Shown: piece after piece, positions 45,034 to 55,188 of the stretch
Layout: each line of letters opens with the position of its first letter
Numbering within the stretch: the first letter of the stretch is position 1
Source: Pseudomonas sp. IAC-BECa141
GTDB lineage: Bacteria; Pseudomonadota; Gammaproteobacteria; Pseudomonadales; Pseudomonadaceae
Assembly (NCBI RefSeq): GCF_020544405.1
Contig: NZ_CP065410.1
Coordinates: 930,001-994,000 of the forward strand
DNA length: 64,000 nucleotides
Direction of reading: 5' to 3'
Made by a program: the position numbers and the translations under genes
The notes under the pieces: generated by a model
The model's database searches: none
The model's input: the letters and a program-made list of their open reading frames with translations, nothing else
What the model was told of the DNA's origin: nothing

Positions 45034-45945
45034 ATGAATCCACAAGAACTGAAGTCCATCCTCTCTGCCGGCCTGCTGTCGTTCCCGGTCACCGATTTCA
45101 ATGCTCAGGGCGATTTCAACCGCGCGGGCTACATCAAACGCCTGGAGTGGCTGGCCCCGTACGGTGCTTCGGCCCTGTTCGCCGCCGGTGGCACCGGTGA
45201 ATTCTTCTCCCTGGCTGCCAGCGAATATTCGGAAATCATCAAGACTGCCGTCGATACCTGCGCCAGCAGCGTGCCGATCCTCGCCGGTGTCGGTGGTTCG
45301 ACCCGCCAGGCCATCGAATACGCTCAGGAAGCTGAGCGTTTGGGCGCCAAAGGCCTGTTGTTGCTGCCGCACTACCTGACCGAAGCCAGCCAGGACGGCG
45401 TCGCCGCCCACGTTGAAGCGGTGTGCAAATCGGTGAACATCGGTGTGGTGGTCTACAACCGCAACGTCTGCCGCCTGACCGCGCCGCTGCTGGAGCGTCT
45501 GGCCGAACGCTGCCCGAACCTGATCGGCTACAAGGACGGTCTGGGTGATATCGAGCTGATGGTGTCGATCCGTCGTCGCCTCGGCGATCGCTTCAGCTAC
45601 CTCGGTGGTCTGCCGACCGCAGAAGTCTATGCCGCTGCCTACAAGGCCCTGGGCGTGCCGGTCTACTCGTCGGCGGTGTTCAACTTCATCCCGAAAACCG
45701 CGATGGATTTCTACCACGCGATTGCCCGCGAAGATCACGCCACCGTCGGCAAGATCATCGACGACTTCTTCCTGCCATACCTGGACATCCGCAACCGCAA
45801 GGCCGGCTACGCCGTGAGCATCGTCAAGGCAGGCGCCAAGATCGCCGGCTATGACGCAGGCCCGGTGCGGGCGCCGCTGACCGACCTGACCCGCGAAGAG
45901 TACGAAATGCTCGCCGCGCTGATCGACAAGCAAGGTGCGCAGTAA
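45034..45945 (+). CDS. kdgD: 5-dehydro-4-deoxyglucarate dehydratase
   Basis: A 303-aa enzyme of the DHDPS/NAL aldolase superfamily. It converts 5-keto-4-deoxy-D-glucarate to 2,5-dioxopentanoate (alpha-ketoglutarate semialdehyde) with loss of water and CO2. The substrate-binding GTGEFFSL is at 54-61, the catalytic Tyr141 in VVVYNR and the Schiff-base Lys167 in GYKDGLGD. It is the first gene of the sugar-diacid operon, and its product is the substrate of the dehydrogenase that follows. Confidence 0.95.
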   Translation: MNPQELKSILSAGLLSFPVTDFNAQGDFNRAGYIKRLEWLAPYGASALFAAGGTGEFFSLAASEYSEIIKTAVDTCASSVPILAGVGGSTRQAIEYAQEAERLGAKGLLLLPHYLTEASQDGVAAHVEAVCKSVNIGVVVYNRNVCRLTAPLLERLAERCPNLIGYKDGLGDIELMVSIRRRLGDRFSYLGGLPTAEVYAAAYKALGVPVYSSAVFNFIPKTAMDFYHAIAREDHATVGKIIDDFFLPYLDIRNRKAGYAVSIVKAGAKIAGYDAGPVRAPLTDLTREEYEMLAALIDKQGAQ

Positions 45946-45960
45946 CCCAACCCTATAAAC

Positions 45961-45988
45961 AAGGCCGCTGAGCGATCAGCGGCCTTTT
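45961..45988 (+). terminator. Hairpin terminator between kdgD and the dehydrogenase gene
   Basis: AAGGCCGCTGA pairs with TCAGCGGCCTT around GCGA, followed by TTGC. The tail is short, so it may only partly stop transcription and raise kdgD expression above that of the downstream genes. Confidence 0.65.
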
Positions 45989-46006
45989 GCGTCAGGAGAA
46001 TGATTC

Positions 46007-47446
46007 GTGACCAAGCGCTATGACAACTACATCAACGGTGAATGGGTCGCCGGCAACGATTACTCGGTCAACATCAACCCGTCCGAGCTGAGCGACACCA
46101 TCGGCGATTACGCCAAGGCTGACCTTGCTCAGGTCAACGCCGCTATCGACGCCGCGCGCGCCGCGTTCCCGGCGTGGTCGACTTCGGGGATTCAGGCCCG
46201 TCATGACTCGCTGGACAAAGTCGGCACCGAAATTCTCGCCCGTCGTGAAGAACTCGGCACCCTGCTGGCCCGGGAAGAGGGCAAGACCCTGCCGGAAGCT
46301 ATCGGTGAAGTGACCCGCGCCGGCAACATCTTCAAGTTCTTCGCGGGTGAATGCCTGCGTCTTTCCGGCGACTACGTGCCGTCGGTGCGTCCGGGCGTCA
46401 ACGTTGAAGTGACCCGCGAAGCCCTCGGCGTGGTCGGCCTGATCACCCCGTGGAACTTCCCGATTGCCATCCCGTCTTGGAAAATCGCCCCGGCCCTGGC
46501 CTACGGCAACTGCGTAGTGTTGAAACCGGCGGATCTGGTGCCGGGTTGCGCCTGGGCACTGGCCGAAATCATCTCCCGCGCAGGCTTCCCGGCCGGTGTG
46601 TTCAACCTGGTGATGGGCAGCGGTCGCGTGGTGGGGGAAGCGCTGGTCAACAGCCCGAAGGTCGACGGCATCAGCTTCACCGGCTCTGTCGGTGTGGGCC
46701 GTCAGATCGCCGTCAACTGCGTGTCGCGCCAGGCCAAGGTTCAGCTGGAGATGGGCGGCAAGAACCCGCAGATCATTCTCGACGACGCCGACCTCAAGCA
46801 AGCGGTCGAGCTGTCGGTGCAGAGCGCTTTCTACTCCACCGGCCAGCGTTGCACGGCATCGAGCCGACTGATCGTCACCGCCGGGATTCACGACAAGTTC
46901 GTCGATGCCATGGCCGAGCGCATGAAGTCGATCAAGGTCGGTCACGCGCTGAAGGCCGGCACCGACATCGGCCCGGTGGTCTCGCAGGCACAACTTGAGC
47001 AGGACCTGAAATACATCGACATCGGCCAGTCCGAAGGTGCGCGCGTGGTCAGCGGCGGTGGTCTTGTGACTTGCGACACCGAGGGCTACTTCCTCGCGCC
47101 GACCCTGTTTGCCGACAGCGAAGCGTCGATGCGCATCAGCCGCGAAGAGATCTTTGGCCCGGTGGCCAACATCGTCCGCGTGGCCGATTACGAGGCGGCA
47201 CTGGCCATGGCCAACGACACTGAATTCGGTCTGTCGGCGGGTATCGCCACCACGTCGCTGAAGTACGCCAACCACTTCAAGCGTCATTCGCAGGCCGGGA
47301 TGGTGATGGTCAACCTGCCGACCGCCGGTGTCGATTACCACGTTCCGTTCGGTGGCCGTAAGGGTTCATCCTATGGCTCACGTGAGCAAGGCCGCTATGC
47401 GCAGGAGTTCTACACGGTCGTGAAGACCAGCTACATCGGTTCCTGA
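46007..47446 (+). CDS. Alpha-ketoglutarate semialdehyde dehydrogenase (aldehyde dehydrogenase family)
   Basis: A 479-aa NAD(P)-dependent enzyme starting with GTG 46007 after AGGAG. Catalytic residues are Asn150 (TPWNFPIA), Glu248 (LEMGGKNPQ) and Cys282 (GQRCTASSR). By position after kdgD it oxidises 2,5-dioxopentanoate to 2-oxoglutarate, which finishes entry of glucarate or galactarate carbon into the TCA cycle. The family assignment is sure; the substrate is inferred from the operon. Confidence 0.92.
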   Translation: MTKRYDNYINGEWVAGNDYSVNINPSELSDTIGDYAKADLAQVNAAIDAARAAFPAWSTSGIQARHDSLDKVGTEILARREELGTLLAREEGKTLPEAIGEVTRAGNIFKFFAGECLRLSGDYVPSVRPGVNVEVTREALGVVGLITPWNFPIAIPSWKIAPALAYGNCVVLKPADLVPGCAWALAEIISRAGFPAGVFNLVMGSGRVVGEALVNSPKVDGISFTGSVGVGRQIAVNCVSRQAKVQLEMGGKNPQIILDDADLKQAVELSVQSAFYSTGQRCTASSRLIVTAGIHDKFVDAMAERMKSIKVGHALKAGTDIGPVVSQAQLEQDLKYIDIGQSEGARVVSGGGLVTCDTEGYFLAPTLFADSEASMRISREEIFGPVANIVRVADYEAALAMANDTEFGLSAGIATTSLKYANHFKRHSQAGMVMVNLPTAGVDYHVPFGGRKGSSYGSREQGRYAQEFYTVVKTSYIGS

Positions 47447-47460
47447 CAGACGCACTATCT

Positions 47461-47549
47461 GTGGGAGCTGGCTTGCCAGCGAAAGCATCACCTCGGTGTG
47501 ACAGACATTCCGGGGCGCCTGCATCGCGGGCAAGCCCGGCTCCCACAAC
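47461..47549. repeat. Inverted pair of REP elements (REPIN)
   Basis: GTGGGAGCTGGCTTGCCAGC and GCGGGCAAGCCCGGCTCCCA in opposite orientation lie in the gap before the transporter gene. Confidence 0.8.
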
Positions 47550-47605
47550 GCAAGACCAAAGAAGATTCACCCGCGCATAAAAATAATCAGTGGGAGTACA
47601 TCTAC

Positions 47606-48970
47606 ATGCAATCGTCCAAGCCGACTCACGTCCGCTATTTGATCCTGCTCATGCTGTTTCTGGTGACCACGATCAACTACGCCGACCGCGCCACCATCGC
47701 GATCGCCGGCTCCAGTCTGCAAAAAGACCTCGGCATCGACGCGGTCACCCTCGGCTACATCTTCTCTGCATTCGGTTGGGCCTACGTGGCCGGGCAAATT
47801 CCCGGTGGCTGGCTGCTCGATCGCTTCGGCTCGAAAAAAGTCTATGCCCTGAGCATCTTCACCTGGTCGCTGTTCACCGTGCTGCAAGGCTTCGTCGGTG
47901 AGTTCGGCATGTCCACGGCCGTTGTGGCGCTGTTCATGTTGCGCTTCCTCGTGGGGTTGGCCGAGGCGCCTTCGTTCCCCGGCAACGCGCGCATTGTGGC
48001 GGCCTGGTTCCCGACCGCGGAACGCGGCACCGCTTCGGCAATCTTCAACTCGGCGCAGTACTTTGCGACGGTGTTGTTCGCGCCGCTGATGGGCTGGATC
48101 GTGTTCACCTTCGGCTGGGAGCATGTGTTCATCGTCATGGGCCTGCTCGGCATCGTGTTCTCGCTGGTCTGGCTCAAGATTATCCACAGCCCGCGCCAGC
48201 ACCCGATGGCCAACGAAGCGGAAGTGAAGTTCATCGCCGACAACGGCGGCATGGTCGACATGGATCAGAAGCAAGGCAAAAAGGCTGACGGCCCGAAATG
48301 GGATTACATCCGCCAGTTGCTGACCAATCGCATGATGCTTGGCGTTTACCTGGGCCAGTACTGCATCAACGGCATTACCTATTTCTTCCTGACCTGGTTC
48401 CCGGTGTACCTGGTGCAAGAGCGCGGCATGACCATCCTCAAGGCCGGTTTCATTGCCTCGTTGCCGGCGATCTGCGGTTTTATCGGCGGTGTTCTCGGCG
48501 GGGTGATTTCCGATTACCTGCTGCGCAAGGGCCACTCGCTGACCTTCGCCCGCAAGGCGCCGATCATTGCCGGTCTGCTGGTGTCGAGCAGCATCGTGGC
48601 CTGCAACTATGTCGACGTTGAATGGATGGTAGTCGGCTTCATGGCCCTCGCGTTCTTCGGCAAAGGCGTCGGCGCGCTGGGCTGGGCGGTGGTGTCCGAC
48701 ACCTCGCCGAAACAGATCGCCGGTCTGAGCGGTGGCCTGTTCAACACCTTTGGCAACATCGCGTCGATCACCACCCCGATCGTCATCGGCTACATCATCA
48801 GCTCCACCGGTTCGTTCAAGTGGGCGCTGGTGTTTGTCGGCGCCAACGCGCTGGTGGCGGTGTTCAGCTATCTGGTGATCGTCGGCCCGATCAAGCGTGT
48901 GGTACTCAAAGAGCCGCCAACCAGTGGCGGTTCCGAAATCACCGGTAAATTGTCTCAAGCGCATTCCTGA
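47606..48970 (+). CDS. MFS transporter, D-glucarate/D-galactarate:proton symporter type (GudP/GarP-like)
   Basis: A 454-aa protein starting at ATG 47606 ([20 protein letters not shown]) after GGGAG; a longer in-frame start has no ribosome site. It has 12 spans and the anion:cation symporter family features ([15 protein letters not shown] at the first span; [31 protein letters not shown]). This is the subfamily of GudP, GarP and ExuT. The operon makes glucarate or galactarate the likely substrate. The garD start is 11 bases after its stop. Confidence 0.93.
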   Translation: MQSSKPTHVRYLILLMLFLVTTINYADRATIAIAGSSLQKDLGIDAVTLGYIFSAFGWAYVAGQIPGGWLLDRFGSKKVYALSIFTWSLFTVLQGFVGEFGMSTAVVALFMLRFLVGLAEAPSFPGNARIVAAWFPTAERGTASAIFNSAQYFATVLFAPLMGWIVFTFGWEHVFIVMGLLGIVFSLVWLKIIHSPRQHPMANEAEVKFIADNGGMVDMDQKQGKKADGPKWDYIRQLLTNRMMLGVYLGQYCINGITYFFLTWFPVYLVQERGMTILKAGFIASLPAICGFIGGVLGGVISDYLLRKGHSLTFARKAPIIAGLLVSSSIVACNYVDVEWMVVGFMALAFFGKGVGALGWAVVSDTSPKQIAGLSGGLFNTFGNIASITTPIVIGYIISSTGSFKWALVFVGANALVAVFSYLVIVGPIKRVVLKEPPTSGGSEITGKLSQAHS

Positions 48971-48981
48971 GGAGCGGCGTC

Positions 48982-50535
48982 ATGCAGCTGATTGAACATT
49001 CCGACTCGCCGCGCTACATCCGCCTGCACGAGCGGGACAACGTAGTGGTCGTGGTCAATGACCAGGGCGTTCCGGCCGGCACCGCTTTCGCCGATGGCCT
49101 GGTGACGGTGGATTTCGTGCCGCAGAGTCACAAGGTCAGCCTGGTGGACATCCCCGAGGGCGGCACGGTGATTCGTTACGGCCAGATCATTGGCTACGCG
49201 TTGCAGCCGATTCCCCGTGGCAGTTGGGTCAAGGAAGATCAATTGCGCATGCCGACCGCGCCGCCGCTGGACAGCCTTCCGCTGTCCACCGATGTGCCGG
49301 CCGCCCAGGCGCCGCTGGAAGGCTTCACATTCGAGGGGTATCGCAATGCCGACGGCACCGTCGGCACGCGCAACATCCTCGGGATCACCACCACCGTGCA
49401 GTGCGTCACCGGGGTACTGGATCACGCGGTCAGACGCATCAAGGATGAACTGTTGCCGAAGTATCCACATGTCGATGACGTGGTGGCGCTGACCCACAGT
49501 TACGGTTGCGGCGTGGCGATCACGGCCACCGACGCCTACATCCCGATCCGTACCGTGCGCAATCTGGCGCGCAACCCGAACCTCGGTGGCGAGGCGCTGG
49601 TGATCAGCCTGGGCTGCGAGAAACTGCAGGCCGGTCAGGTCATGCACGAAGACGATGCGTCGGTGGATCTGAGCGAGCCTTGGCTGTATCGCTTGCAGGA
49701 TTCCAGTCACGGTTTCACCGAGATGATCGAACAGATCATGCAACTGGCCGAAACCCGCTTGAAGAAACTCGACCAGCGCCGCCGGGAAACCGTGCCGGCG
49801 TCCGAGCTGATCCTCGGCATGCAATGCGGCGGCAGCGATGCGTTTTCCGGGATCACCGCCAACCCGGCGCTGGGTTACGCCTCCGACTTGCTGCTGCGGG
49901 CGGGGGCGACGGTGATGTTTTCCGAAGTCACCGAAGTGCGCGACGCGATTTACCTGCTGACCTCACGGGCGCAGAGCAAAACCGTTGCCGAGGAACTGGT
50001 GCGCGAGATGGACTGGTACGACCGATACCTGGCCAAGGGCGAGGCGGATCGCAGCGCCAACACCACGCCGGGCAACAAGAAGGGCGGGTTGTCGAACATT
50101 GTCGAGAAGTCGTTGGGCTCGATCGTGAAGTCCGGCAGCAGTGCGATCAGCGGCGTGCTCGGCCCGGGGGAACGCTTCAAGCAGAAGGGGTTGGTTTTCT
50201 GTGCGACGCCGGCGAGTGATTTTGTCTGCGGCACGTTGCAACTGGCGGCGGGGATGAACCTGCATGTGTTCACCACCGGACGTGGTACGCCTTATGGTCT
50301 GGCCATGGCGCCGGTGGTGAAGGTTTCGACCCGTACCGAACTGGCGCAGCGCTGGCCGGATCTGATCGACATCGATGCCGGGCGGATTGCTACCGGACGC
50401 GCGTCCATCGAAGAGTTGGGCTGGGAGCTGTTCCACTACTACCTGGATGTGGCGAGCGGCAAGCAGCAGACGTGGGCGGAGAAGCACAAGCTGCATAACG
50501 ACATTACGTTGTTCAATCCGGCGCCGATCACTTGA
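48982..50535 (+). CDS. garD: Galactarate dehydratase
   Basis: A 517-aa UxaA-family enzyme that dehydrates meso-galactarate to 5-keto-4-deoxy-D-glucarate, the substrate of KdgD. The N-terminal SAF domain covers about 1-100. The main domain has [38 protein letters not shown] and the cysteine-containing [13 protein letters not shown]. Length is as in E. coli GarD. GAGGAG precedes the ATG. No glucarate dehydratase (gudD) is in this window, so glucarate use would need a gene elsewhere. Confidence 0.95.
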   Translation: MQLIEHSDSPRYIRLHERDNVVVVVNDQGVPAGTAFADGLVTVDFVPQSHKVSLVDIPEGGTVIRYGQIIGYALQPIPRGSWVKEDQLRMPTAPPLDSLPLSTDVPAAQAPLEGFTFEGYRNADGTVGTRNILGITTTVQCVTGVLDHAVRRIKDELLPKYPHVDDVVALTHSYGCGVAITATDAYIPIRTVRNLARNPNLGGEALVISLGCEKLQAGQVMHEDDASVDLSEPWLYRLQDSSHGFTEMIEQIMQLAETRLKKLDQRRRETVPASELILGMQCGGSDAFSGITANPALGYASDLLLRAGATVMFSEVTEVRDAIYLLTSRAQSKTVAEELVREMDWYDRYLAKGEADRSANTTPGNKKGGLSNIVEKSLGSIVKSGSSAISGVLGPGERFKQKGLVFCATPASDFVCGTLQLAAGMNLHVFTTGRGTPYGLAMAPVVKVSTRTELAQRWPDLIDIDAGRIATGRASIEELGWELFHYYLDVASGKQQTWAEKHKLHNDITLFNPAPIT

Positions 50536-50552
50536 TCTGCTTGAGGGGTGTT

Positions 50553-50660
50553 GATCGTTCCCACGCTCCGCGTGGGAATGCAGCCCGGGACGCTCCGCGT
50601 CCCAACAGCGTGACGCGGAGCGTCACAGGAGACGTTACCACGCAGAGCGTGGGAACGATC
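50553..50660. repeat. 108-bp palindromic repeat element
   Basis: The ends GATCGTTCCCACGCTCCGCG and its inverted counterpart CCACGCAGAGCGTGGGAACG match with one mismatch, and the centre (CGCTCCGCG and TGACGCGGAGCGTCA) also folds on itself. A left-half copy lies at 35816-35870. It contains no gene; the layout is that of a non-autonomous palindromic element. Confidence 0.8.
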
Positions 50661-50719
50661 AGGGTGAAAGTGGCTTATCATTGGCCCCCTGACGACGCTC
50701 ACCTCCAAGGCTCCCCGGC

Positions 50720-51661
50720 ATGCTGGCTATCTTCCTCGAAACCTTGAACATCACCGCGCCGGTGTTTGCCATGCTGTTTCTCGGTGTGCTGCTCAAGCGC
50801 ATCGACTGGATCAACGACAACTTCATCCACACGGCTTCGTCATTGGTGTTCAACGTCACCATGCCGGCGCTGCTGTTTCTCGGCATCCTGCATGCCGACC
50901 TGCACGCCGCGCTGCAACCGGCGCTGCTGATCTATTTCGCACTGGCCACGCTGGTCAGTTTTGCCGTGGCCTGGGGCTGGGCGATTTTTCGCTGTCCGCG
51001 CGAAGATCGTGGCATCTACACCCAAGGCGCGTTTCGCGGCAACAACGGGGTGATCGGCCTGGCGCTGGCGGCGAGCATGTACGGCGACTACGGAATTTCC
51101 CTCGGGGCGATTCTCGCGGCGCTGGTGATCCTGTTCTACAACACCCTGTCGACCATCGTGCTGGCGGTGTACAGCCCGGTGATCAAGTCCGATCCGTGGA
51201 GCATCTGCAAAAGCGTGGTCAGCAATCCGCTGATCATCAGCGTGATCGCAGCGGCACCGTTCGCTTATTTCAAGATCGGTCTGCCGGGCTGGCTGGAAAC
51301 CTCCGGTCAGTACCTGGCGCAGACCACGCTGCCGCTGGCCCTGATCTGCATCGGCGGTACGCTGTCGCTGGCGGCGCTGCGCAAGAGCGGCAACATGGCG
51401 CTCAGTTCGAGTCTGGTGAAGATGATCGGCCTGCCGGTGATCGCCACGCTGGGTGCATGGCTGTGGGGCTTTCGCGGGGCGGAGCTGGGGATTCTGTTTC
51501 TGTACTTCGGCAGCCCGACCGCCGCCGCCAGTTTCGTCATGGCCCGTGCCGCGCAGGGCAACCATGAACTGGCGGCGGCGATCATCGTGCTGACCACGTT
51601 GATGGCGGCGATCACCACCAACATCGGGATCTTCTTCTTGCAGTGGGGCGGGTGGATCTAG
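50720..51661 (+). CDS. AEC-family transporter (auxin efflux carrier type)
   Basis: A 313-aa inner-membrane protein with about ten spans, starting at ATG 50720. Motifs include the paired regions LETLNITAPVFAMLFLGVLL and GAFRGNNGVIGLALAASMYG, and the C-terminal GSPTAAASFVMARA. AEC proteins move organic acids such as malonate or malate. It is not clearly part of the garD operon because the palindromic element lies between. Confidence 0.88.
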   Translation: MLAIFLETLNITAPVFAMLFLGVLLKRIDWINDNFIHTASSLVFNVTMPALLFLGILHADLHAALQPALLIYFALATLVSFAVAWGWAIFRCPREDRGIYTQGAFRGNNGVIGLALAASMYGDYGISLGAILAALVILFYNTLSTIVLAVYSPVIKSDPWSICKSVVSNPLIISVIAAAPFAYFKIGLPGWLETSGQYLAQTTLPLALICIGGTLSLAALRKSGNMALSSSLVKMIGLPVIATLGAWLWGFRGAELGILFLYFGSPTAAASFVMARAAQGNHELAAAIIVLTTLMAAITTNIGIFFLQWGGWI

Positions 51662-51711
51662 CCCGAGACCGGGCTTGATCTTTCGGGCCTCTTCGCGAAC
51701 AGGCCCGTCAA

Positions 51712-52089
51712 TCAGGGTTTCTGGTAGGTATCGATCACTTCCTGCGCCGCGCGGAACGCATCGATTGCCGCCGGCACGCCGGCGTACACCGCGCAATGCA
51801 GCAGCGCTTCGCGGATCTCATCGACCGTGCAGCCGTTGTTCAGCGCACCACGCACATGCCCCTTCAACTCCTGCGGACACTTCAGCGCGGTCAGTGCGGC
51901 AAGAGTGATCAGGCTGCGGGTTTTCAGCGGCAGGCCTTCGCGATTCCACACGCCGCCCCAAGCGTGTTCGTTGACGAAATCCTGCAACGGTTGAGTGAAT
52001 TCGGTGGCGTTGCCCAGCGCGCGGTCGACAAACGCGTCGCCCATTACCTGACGGCGGACTTCAACCCCGGATTTCTTCGATTCGGTCAT
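51712..52089 (-). CDS. Carboxymuconolactone decarboxylase (CMD) family protein
   Basis: A 125-aa protein whose ATG overlaps the stop of the exchanger gene (ATGA). It has the CMD domain with LITLAALTALKCPQELKGHV and GCTVDEIREALLHCAVYAGV, including the C...H pattern of the AhpD-like/PcaC fold. It resembles PcaC (4-carboxymuconolactone decarboxylase) in length, but no other protocatechuate gene is nearby, so the actual reaction is unsure. Confidence 0.85.
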   Translation of the reverse strand: MTESKKSGVEVRRQVMGDAFVDRALGNATEFTQPLQDFVNEHAWGGVWNREGLPLKTRSLITLAALTALKCPQELKGHVRGALNNGCTVDEIREALLHCAVYAGVPAAIDAFRAAQEVIDTYQKP

Positions 52090-53171
52090 GGCACATCCCT
52101 CTTGTGGTGTTGGCGGCGCCAGGCGCGTACGGACGTAAAAAACAGAAACGTCAGCAGCGTCGGCAGCACATAAAACAGCATCAACCGTTCAAGCTTGCCG
52201 GCCAGTGGCATGCCGGTGGTGAACGACACCACGTGCAGCCCGTAAGCCAGATACAAACCAAGCAGCAAAAGGCCTTCAGCCCGAGTCACGCGATAACCGG
52301 AATAGAACACCGGCAGGCACAGCGCCGCGACGCCGAGCATCACCGGCAGGTCGAAATCCAGTGCGTTCGGCGAGACCGACAGCGGCGTCGGCGCGATCAG
52401 TGCGGTGAGGCCCAGCACCCCAAGCAGATTGAACAGGTTGGCACCGATCACGTTGCCCACGGCAATGTCCCGCTGGCCGCGCAGCGCGGCGATCAGTGAG
52501 GTGGCGAGCTCCGGCAGCGAGGTGCCGACCGCGACCACGGTCAGACCGATCACCCGTTCGGAGAATCCCAGGTCGGTGGCCACGACCACGGCCGCACCCA
52601 GCAGCAGGTGCCCGGCGAACACCAGCATGCCCAGACCGCCGACAATCATCAGCAGGCTGGTAAACCACGGCGCCTGCGGATCGTGCGGTTGATCGGAATG
52701 CGGTCGGGTCGAGTGCCGCGACTGGCGCAGCAACAACCCGAGGTAAAGCCCCAGGGCGCCAAGCAGCAGTAGGCCGTCGAGGCGCCCGAGCTCTTCATTC
52801 CATGCCAGCACGAACACCAGCAGGCTGGCGCCGATCATCAACGGGATGTCGAGGCGCACCAGTTGCCGCGACACCCGCAGCGGAATGATCAGCGCCGACA
52901 GGCCGAGGGTGACAAGAATGTTGAAAATACTGCTGCCGATCACGCTGCTGACGGCGATGTCCGGTGTGTGCGCCTGCACGGCCTGCAGGCTGACGGCCAT
53001 TTGTGGAGCGCTGCTGCCGAGGGCAACGATGGTCAGGCCGATGATCAACGGTCGTACATGCAGGCGCGCGGCCAGGCGCACGGCTGCGCGCACCATCAGT
53101 TCGGCGCCGGCGATCAGCAGGAACAGCCCGCTGAGCAATTCGATCACGCTGATCAGGGGTAAGTCGGTCAA
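52086..53171 (-). CDS. Calcium/sodium antiporter family protein (YrbG-like)
   Basis: An inner-membrane cation exchanger of about 361 aa with ten spans in two inverted halves. Each half has its ion-binding repeat: ALGSSAPQMAVSLQA and AVGTSLPELATSLIA. A His/Asp-rich loop lies between (HSTRPHSDQPHDPQ). The start is uncertain. I chose TTG 53171 just after the rlpA-like stop; GTG 53147 is also possible. A longer frame to 53276 would overlap the lipoprotein gene. It is coupled by ATGA to the CMD gene. Confidence 0.82.
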   Translation of the reverse strand: MTDLPLISVIELLSGLFLLIAGAELMVRAAVRLAARLHVRPLIIGLTIVALGSSAPQMAVSLQAVQAHTPDIAVSSVIGSSIFNILVTLGLSALIIPLRVSRQLVRLDIPLMIGASLLVFVLAWNEELGRLDGLLLLGALGLYLGLLLRQSRHSTRPHSDQPHDPQAPWFTSLLMIVGGLGMLVFAGHLLLGAAVVVATDLGFSERVIGLTVVAVGTSLPELATSLIAALRGQRDIAVGNVIGANLFNLLGVLGLTALIAPTPLSVSPNALDFDLPVMLGVAALCLPVFYSGYRVTRAEGLLLLGLYLAYGLHVVSFTTGMPLAGKLERLMLFYVLPTLLTFLFFTSVRAWRRQHHKRDVP

Positions 53172-53193
53172 TCCGAAAATGGTGGGCGCTCCA

Positions 53194-53568
53194 TCAGTCG
53201 TCGAGAGCCTGGACCCGAACACGGGCGGTTCCACTGCGCAGCATACCGAGCTGTTCGGCCGCCGCACGTGAAACATCGATCAGGCGGCCACGGGTGTGCG
53301 GGCCGCGGTCGTTGATGCGGACCACGACGGATTCATCGTTTTTCAGGTTGGTGACCTTCACTCGCGTGCCAAACGGCAACTGGCGGTGGGCGGCGGTCAG
53401 GGAATTCTGGTTGAACGCTTCGCCGCTGGCGGTGCGTTTACCGTGGTGCTTGGCACCGTAATAGGAGGCGACGCCGGTCTGGTCGTAACCGTGCGGGTCG
53501 ATGGTGTCGGTGCTGGCGCAACCGGCTAGCAAAGAGAGCAGGGCGCAGGCGCCGAGCAGACGTTTCAT
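53194..53568 (-). CDS. RlpA-like small lipoprotein (double-psi beta-barrel)
   Basis: A 124-aa protein with a lipoprotein signal (LLSLLAGC, lipidated Cys17), followed by a double-psi beta-barrel domain: GVASYYGAKHHGKRTASGEA, LPFGTRVKVTNLKN and VVVRINDRGPHTRGRLIDVS. RlpA proteins are lytic transglycosylases on naked glycan strands; this short form has no SPOR domain. In PAO1 a similar small gene (PA4485) precedes gatB. Confidence 0.9.
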   Translation of the reverse strand: MKRLLGACALLSLLAGCASTDTIDPHGYDQTGVASYYGAKHHGKRTASGEAFNQNSLTAAHRQLPFGTRVKVTNLKNDESVVVRINDRGPHTRGRLIDVSRAAAEQLGMLRSGTARVRVQALDD

Positions 53569-53590
53569 TCAAAAGCTCCCAAATAACAAT

Positions 53591-53694
53591 GTGGGAGCGA
53601 GCTTGCTCGCGAAGAAGCCGTCACATTCAGCATCAATGTTGAATGTCACGACGCCTTCGCGGGCAAGTCGGAGCGCCGAACCGCCACTCCCACA
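53591..53694. repeat. Inverted pair of REP elements (REPIN) with a central hairpin
   Basis: GTGGGAGCGAGCTTGCTCGC at the left and a degenerate inverted copy at the right (CGCGGGCAAG to CACTCCCAC) flank a GTCACATTCA/TTGAATGTCACG inverted repeat. The right copy carries an insertion relative to the others in this window. Confidence 0.75.
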
Positions 53695-53700
53695 GGGAAT

Positions 53701-53725
53701 GGAGCCAGGCTTTGGATCTGGCTCC
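53701..53725 (-). terminator. Hairpin after gatB
   Basis: GGAGCCAG pairs with CTGGCTCC around a 9-base loop, 8 bases past the gatB stop. The U-tract is weak, so this may be a terminator or only a stabilising 3' end. Confidence 0.5.
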
Positions 53726-53732
53726 ATTGTGG

Positions 53733-55178
53733 TCAGCCTTCGAGCTTGCTTTTCAGCAGTTCGTTCACTTGCTGCGGGTTGGCCTTGCCTTTGGAGGCTT
53801 TCATGGCCTGACCGACGAAGAAGCCGAACATCTTGCCGCGCTTGGCTTCGTCTGCCGCACGGTATTGCTCGACCTGCTCGGCGTTGGCCGCGAGCATTTC
53901 GTCCAGTACCGCGGAGATTGCACCGGTGTCGGTGACTTGCTTCAGACCGCGCTTCTCGATGATCTCGTCCGCGCTGCCTTCACCGTTGGCCATCGCTTCG
54001 AACACCACCTTGGCGATCTTGCCGGAGATGGTGTTGTCCTTGATGCGCTGCAGCATGCCGCCCAGTTGCTCGGCCGAAACCGGCGAATCCTCGATGTCCA
54101 GGTTCTGCTTGTTGAGCAGGCTGCCCAACTCGACCATCACCCAGTTCGCCGCCAGTTTGGCGTCGCCGCCGATGCTGGCGACCTTCTCGAAGTAGTCCGC
54201 CTGCTCACGGCTGGTGGCCAGCACGTTGGCGTCGTAGGCCGACAGACCGAACGCAGTCTGGAAGCGCTCGCGTTTCTGCGGTGGCAGTTCCGGCAGGGTG
54301 GCGCGCACGTCGTTGAGGAACGAGTCCTCGATGACCACCGGCAGCAGGTCCGGATCGGGGAAGTAACGGTAGTCGTTGGCTTCCTCTTTGCTGCGCATCG
54401 GACGGGTCTCGTCCTTGTTCGGATCGTACAGACGGGTCTGCTGGATCACTTTGCCGCCGTCTTCGATCAGGTCGATCTGACGCTGGATTTCGGAGTTGAT
54501 TGCCTTCTCGATGAAGCGGAACGAGTTGACGTTCTTGATCTCGCAGCGGGTGCCGAATTCAACCTGGCCTTTGGGACGCACCGACACGTTGCAGTCGCAA
54601 CGCAGCGAGCCTTCGGCCATGTTGCCGTCGCAGATGCCCAGGTAACGCACCAGCGCGTGGATCGCCTTGACGTAGGCCACGGCTTCCTTGGCGCTGCGCA
54701 TGTCAGGTTCGGACACGATTTCCAGCAGCGGCGTGCCGGCACGGTTCAGGTCGATGCCGGTGGCACCGCTGAATTCTTCGTGCAGGCTCTTGCCGGCGTC
54801 TTCTTCCAGGTGCGCGCGGGTGATGCCGACGCGTTTGACCGTGCCGTCTTCCAGGGCGATGTCCAGGTGGCCCTTGCCGACAATCGGCAATTCCATCTGG
54901 CTGATCTGGTAGCCCTTCGGCAGATCCGGGTAGAAGTAGTTTTTACGGGCGAACACGTTGCGCTGGCCGATCTCGGCGTCAATCGCCAGACCGAACATCA
55001 CCGCCATGCGCACGGCTTCCTGGTTCAGTACCGGCAGGGTGCCGGGCATGCCCAGGTCGATCAGGCTGGCCTGGGTGTTCGGCTCGGAACCGAAAGTGGT
55101 GGAACTACCGGAAAAGATTTTCGACCGGGTGGTGAGCTGGGTGTGAATCTCCAGCCCGATCACGACTTCCCATTGCAT
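53733..55178 (-). CDS. gatB: Asp-tRNA(Asn)/Glu-tRNA(Gln) amidotransferase subunit B
   Basis: The 481-aa subunit binds misacylated tRNA, phosphorylates the Asp/Glu side chain and receives ammonia from GatA. It starts with [10 protein letters not shown] and contains the cradle-domain and YqeY-type tail regions (LFGDLIDLE-type stretch replaced here by [13 protein letters not shown]; the tail ends [15 protein letters not shown]). Family length is normal. It is the third gene of gatC-gatA-gatB. Confidence 0.97.
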   Translation of the reverse strand: MQWEVVIGLEIHTQLTTRSKIFSGSSTTFGSEPNTQASLIDLGMPGTLPVLNQEAVRMAVMFGLAIDAEIGQRNVFARKNYFYPDLPKGYQISQMELPIVGKGHLDIALEDGTVKRVGITRAHLEEDAGKSLHEEFSGATGIDLNRAGTPLLEIVSEPDMRSAKEAVAYVKAIHALVRYLGICDGNMAEGSLRCDCNVSVRPKGQVEFGTRCEIKNVNSFRFIEKAINSEIQRQIDLIEDGGKVIQQTRLYDPNKDETRPMRSKEEANDYRYFPDPDLLPVVIEDSFLNDVRATLPELPPQKRERFQTAFGLSAYDANVLATSREQADYFEKVASIGGDAKLAANWVMVELGSLLNKQNLDIEDSPVSAEQLGGMLQRIKDNTISGKIAKVVFEAMANGEGSADEIIEKRGLKQVTDTGAISAVLDEMLAANAEQVEQYRAADEAKRGKMFGFFVGQAMKASKGKANPQQVNELLKSKLEG

Positions 55179-55188
55179 GTGTGTCTCC

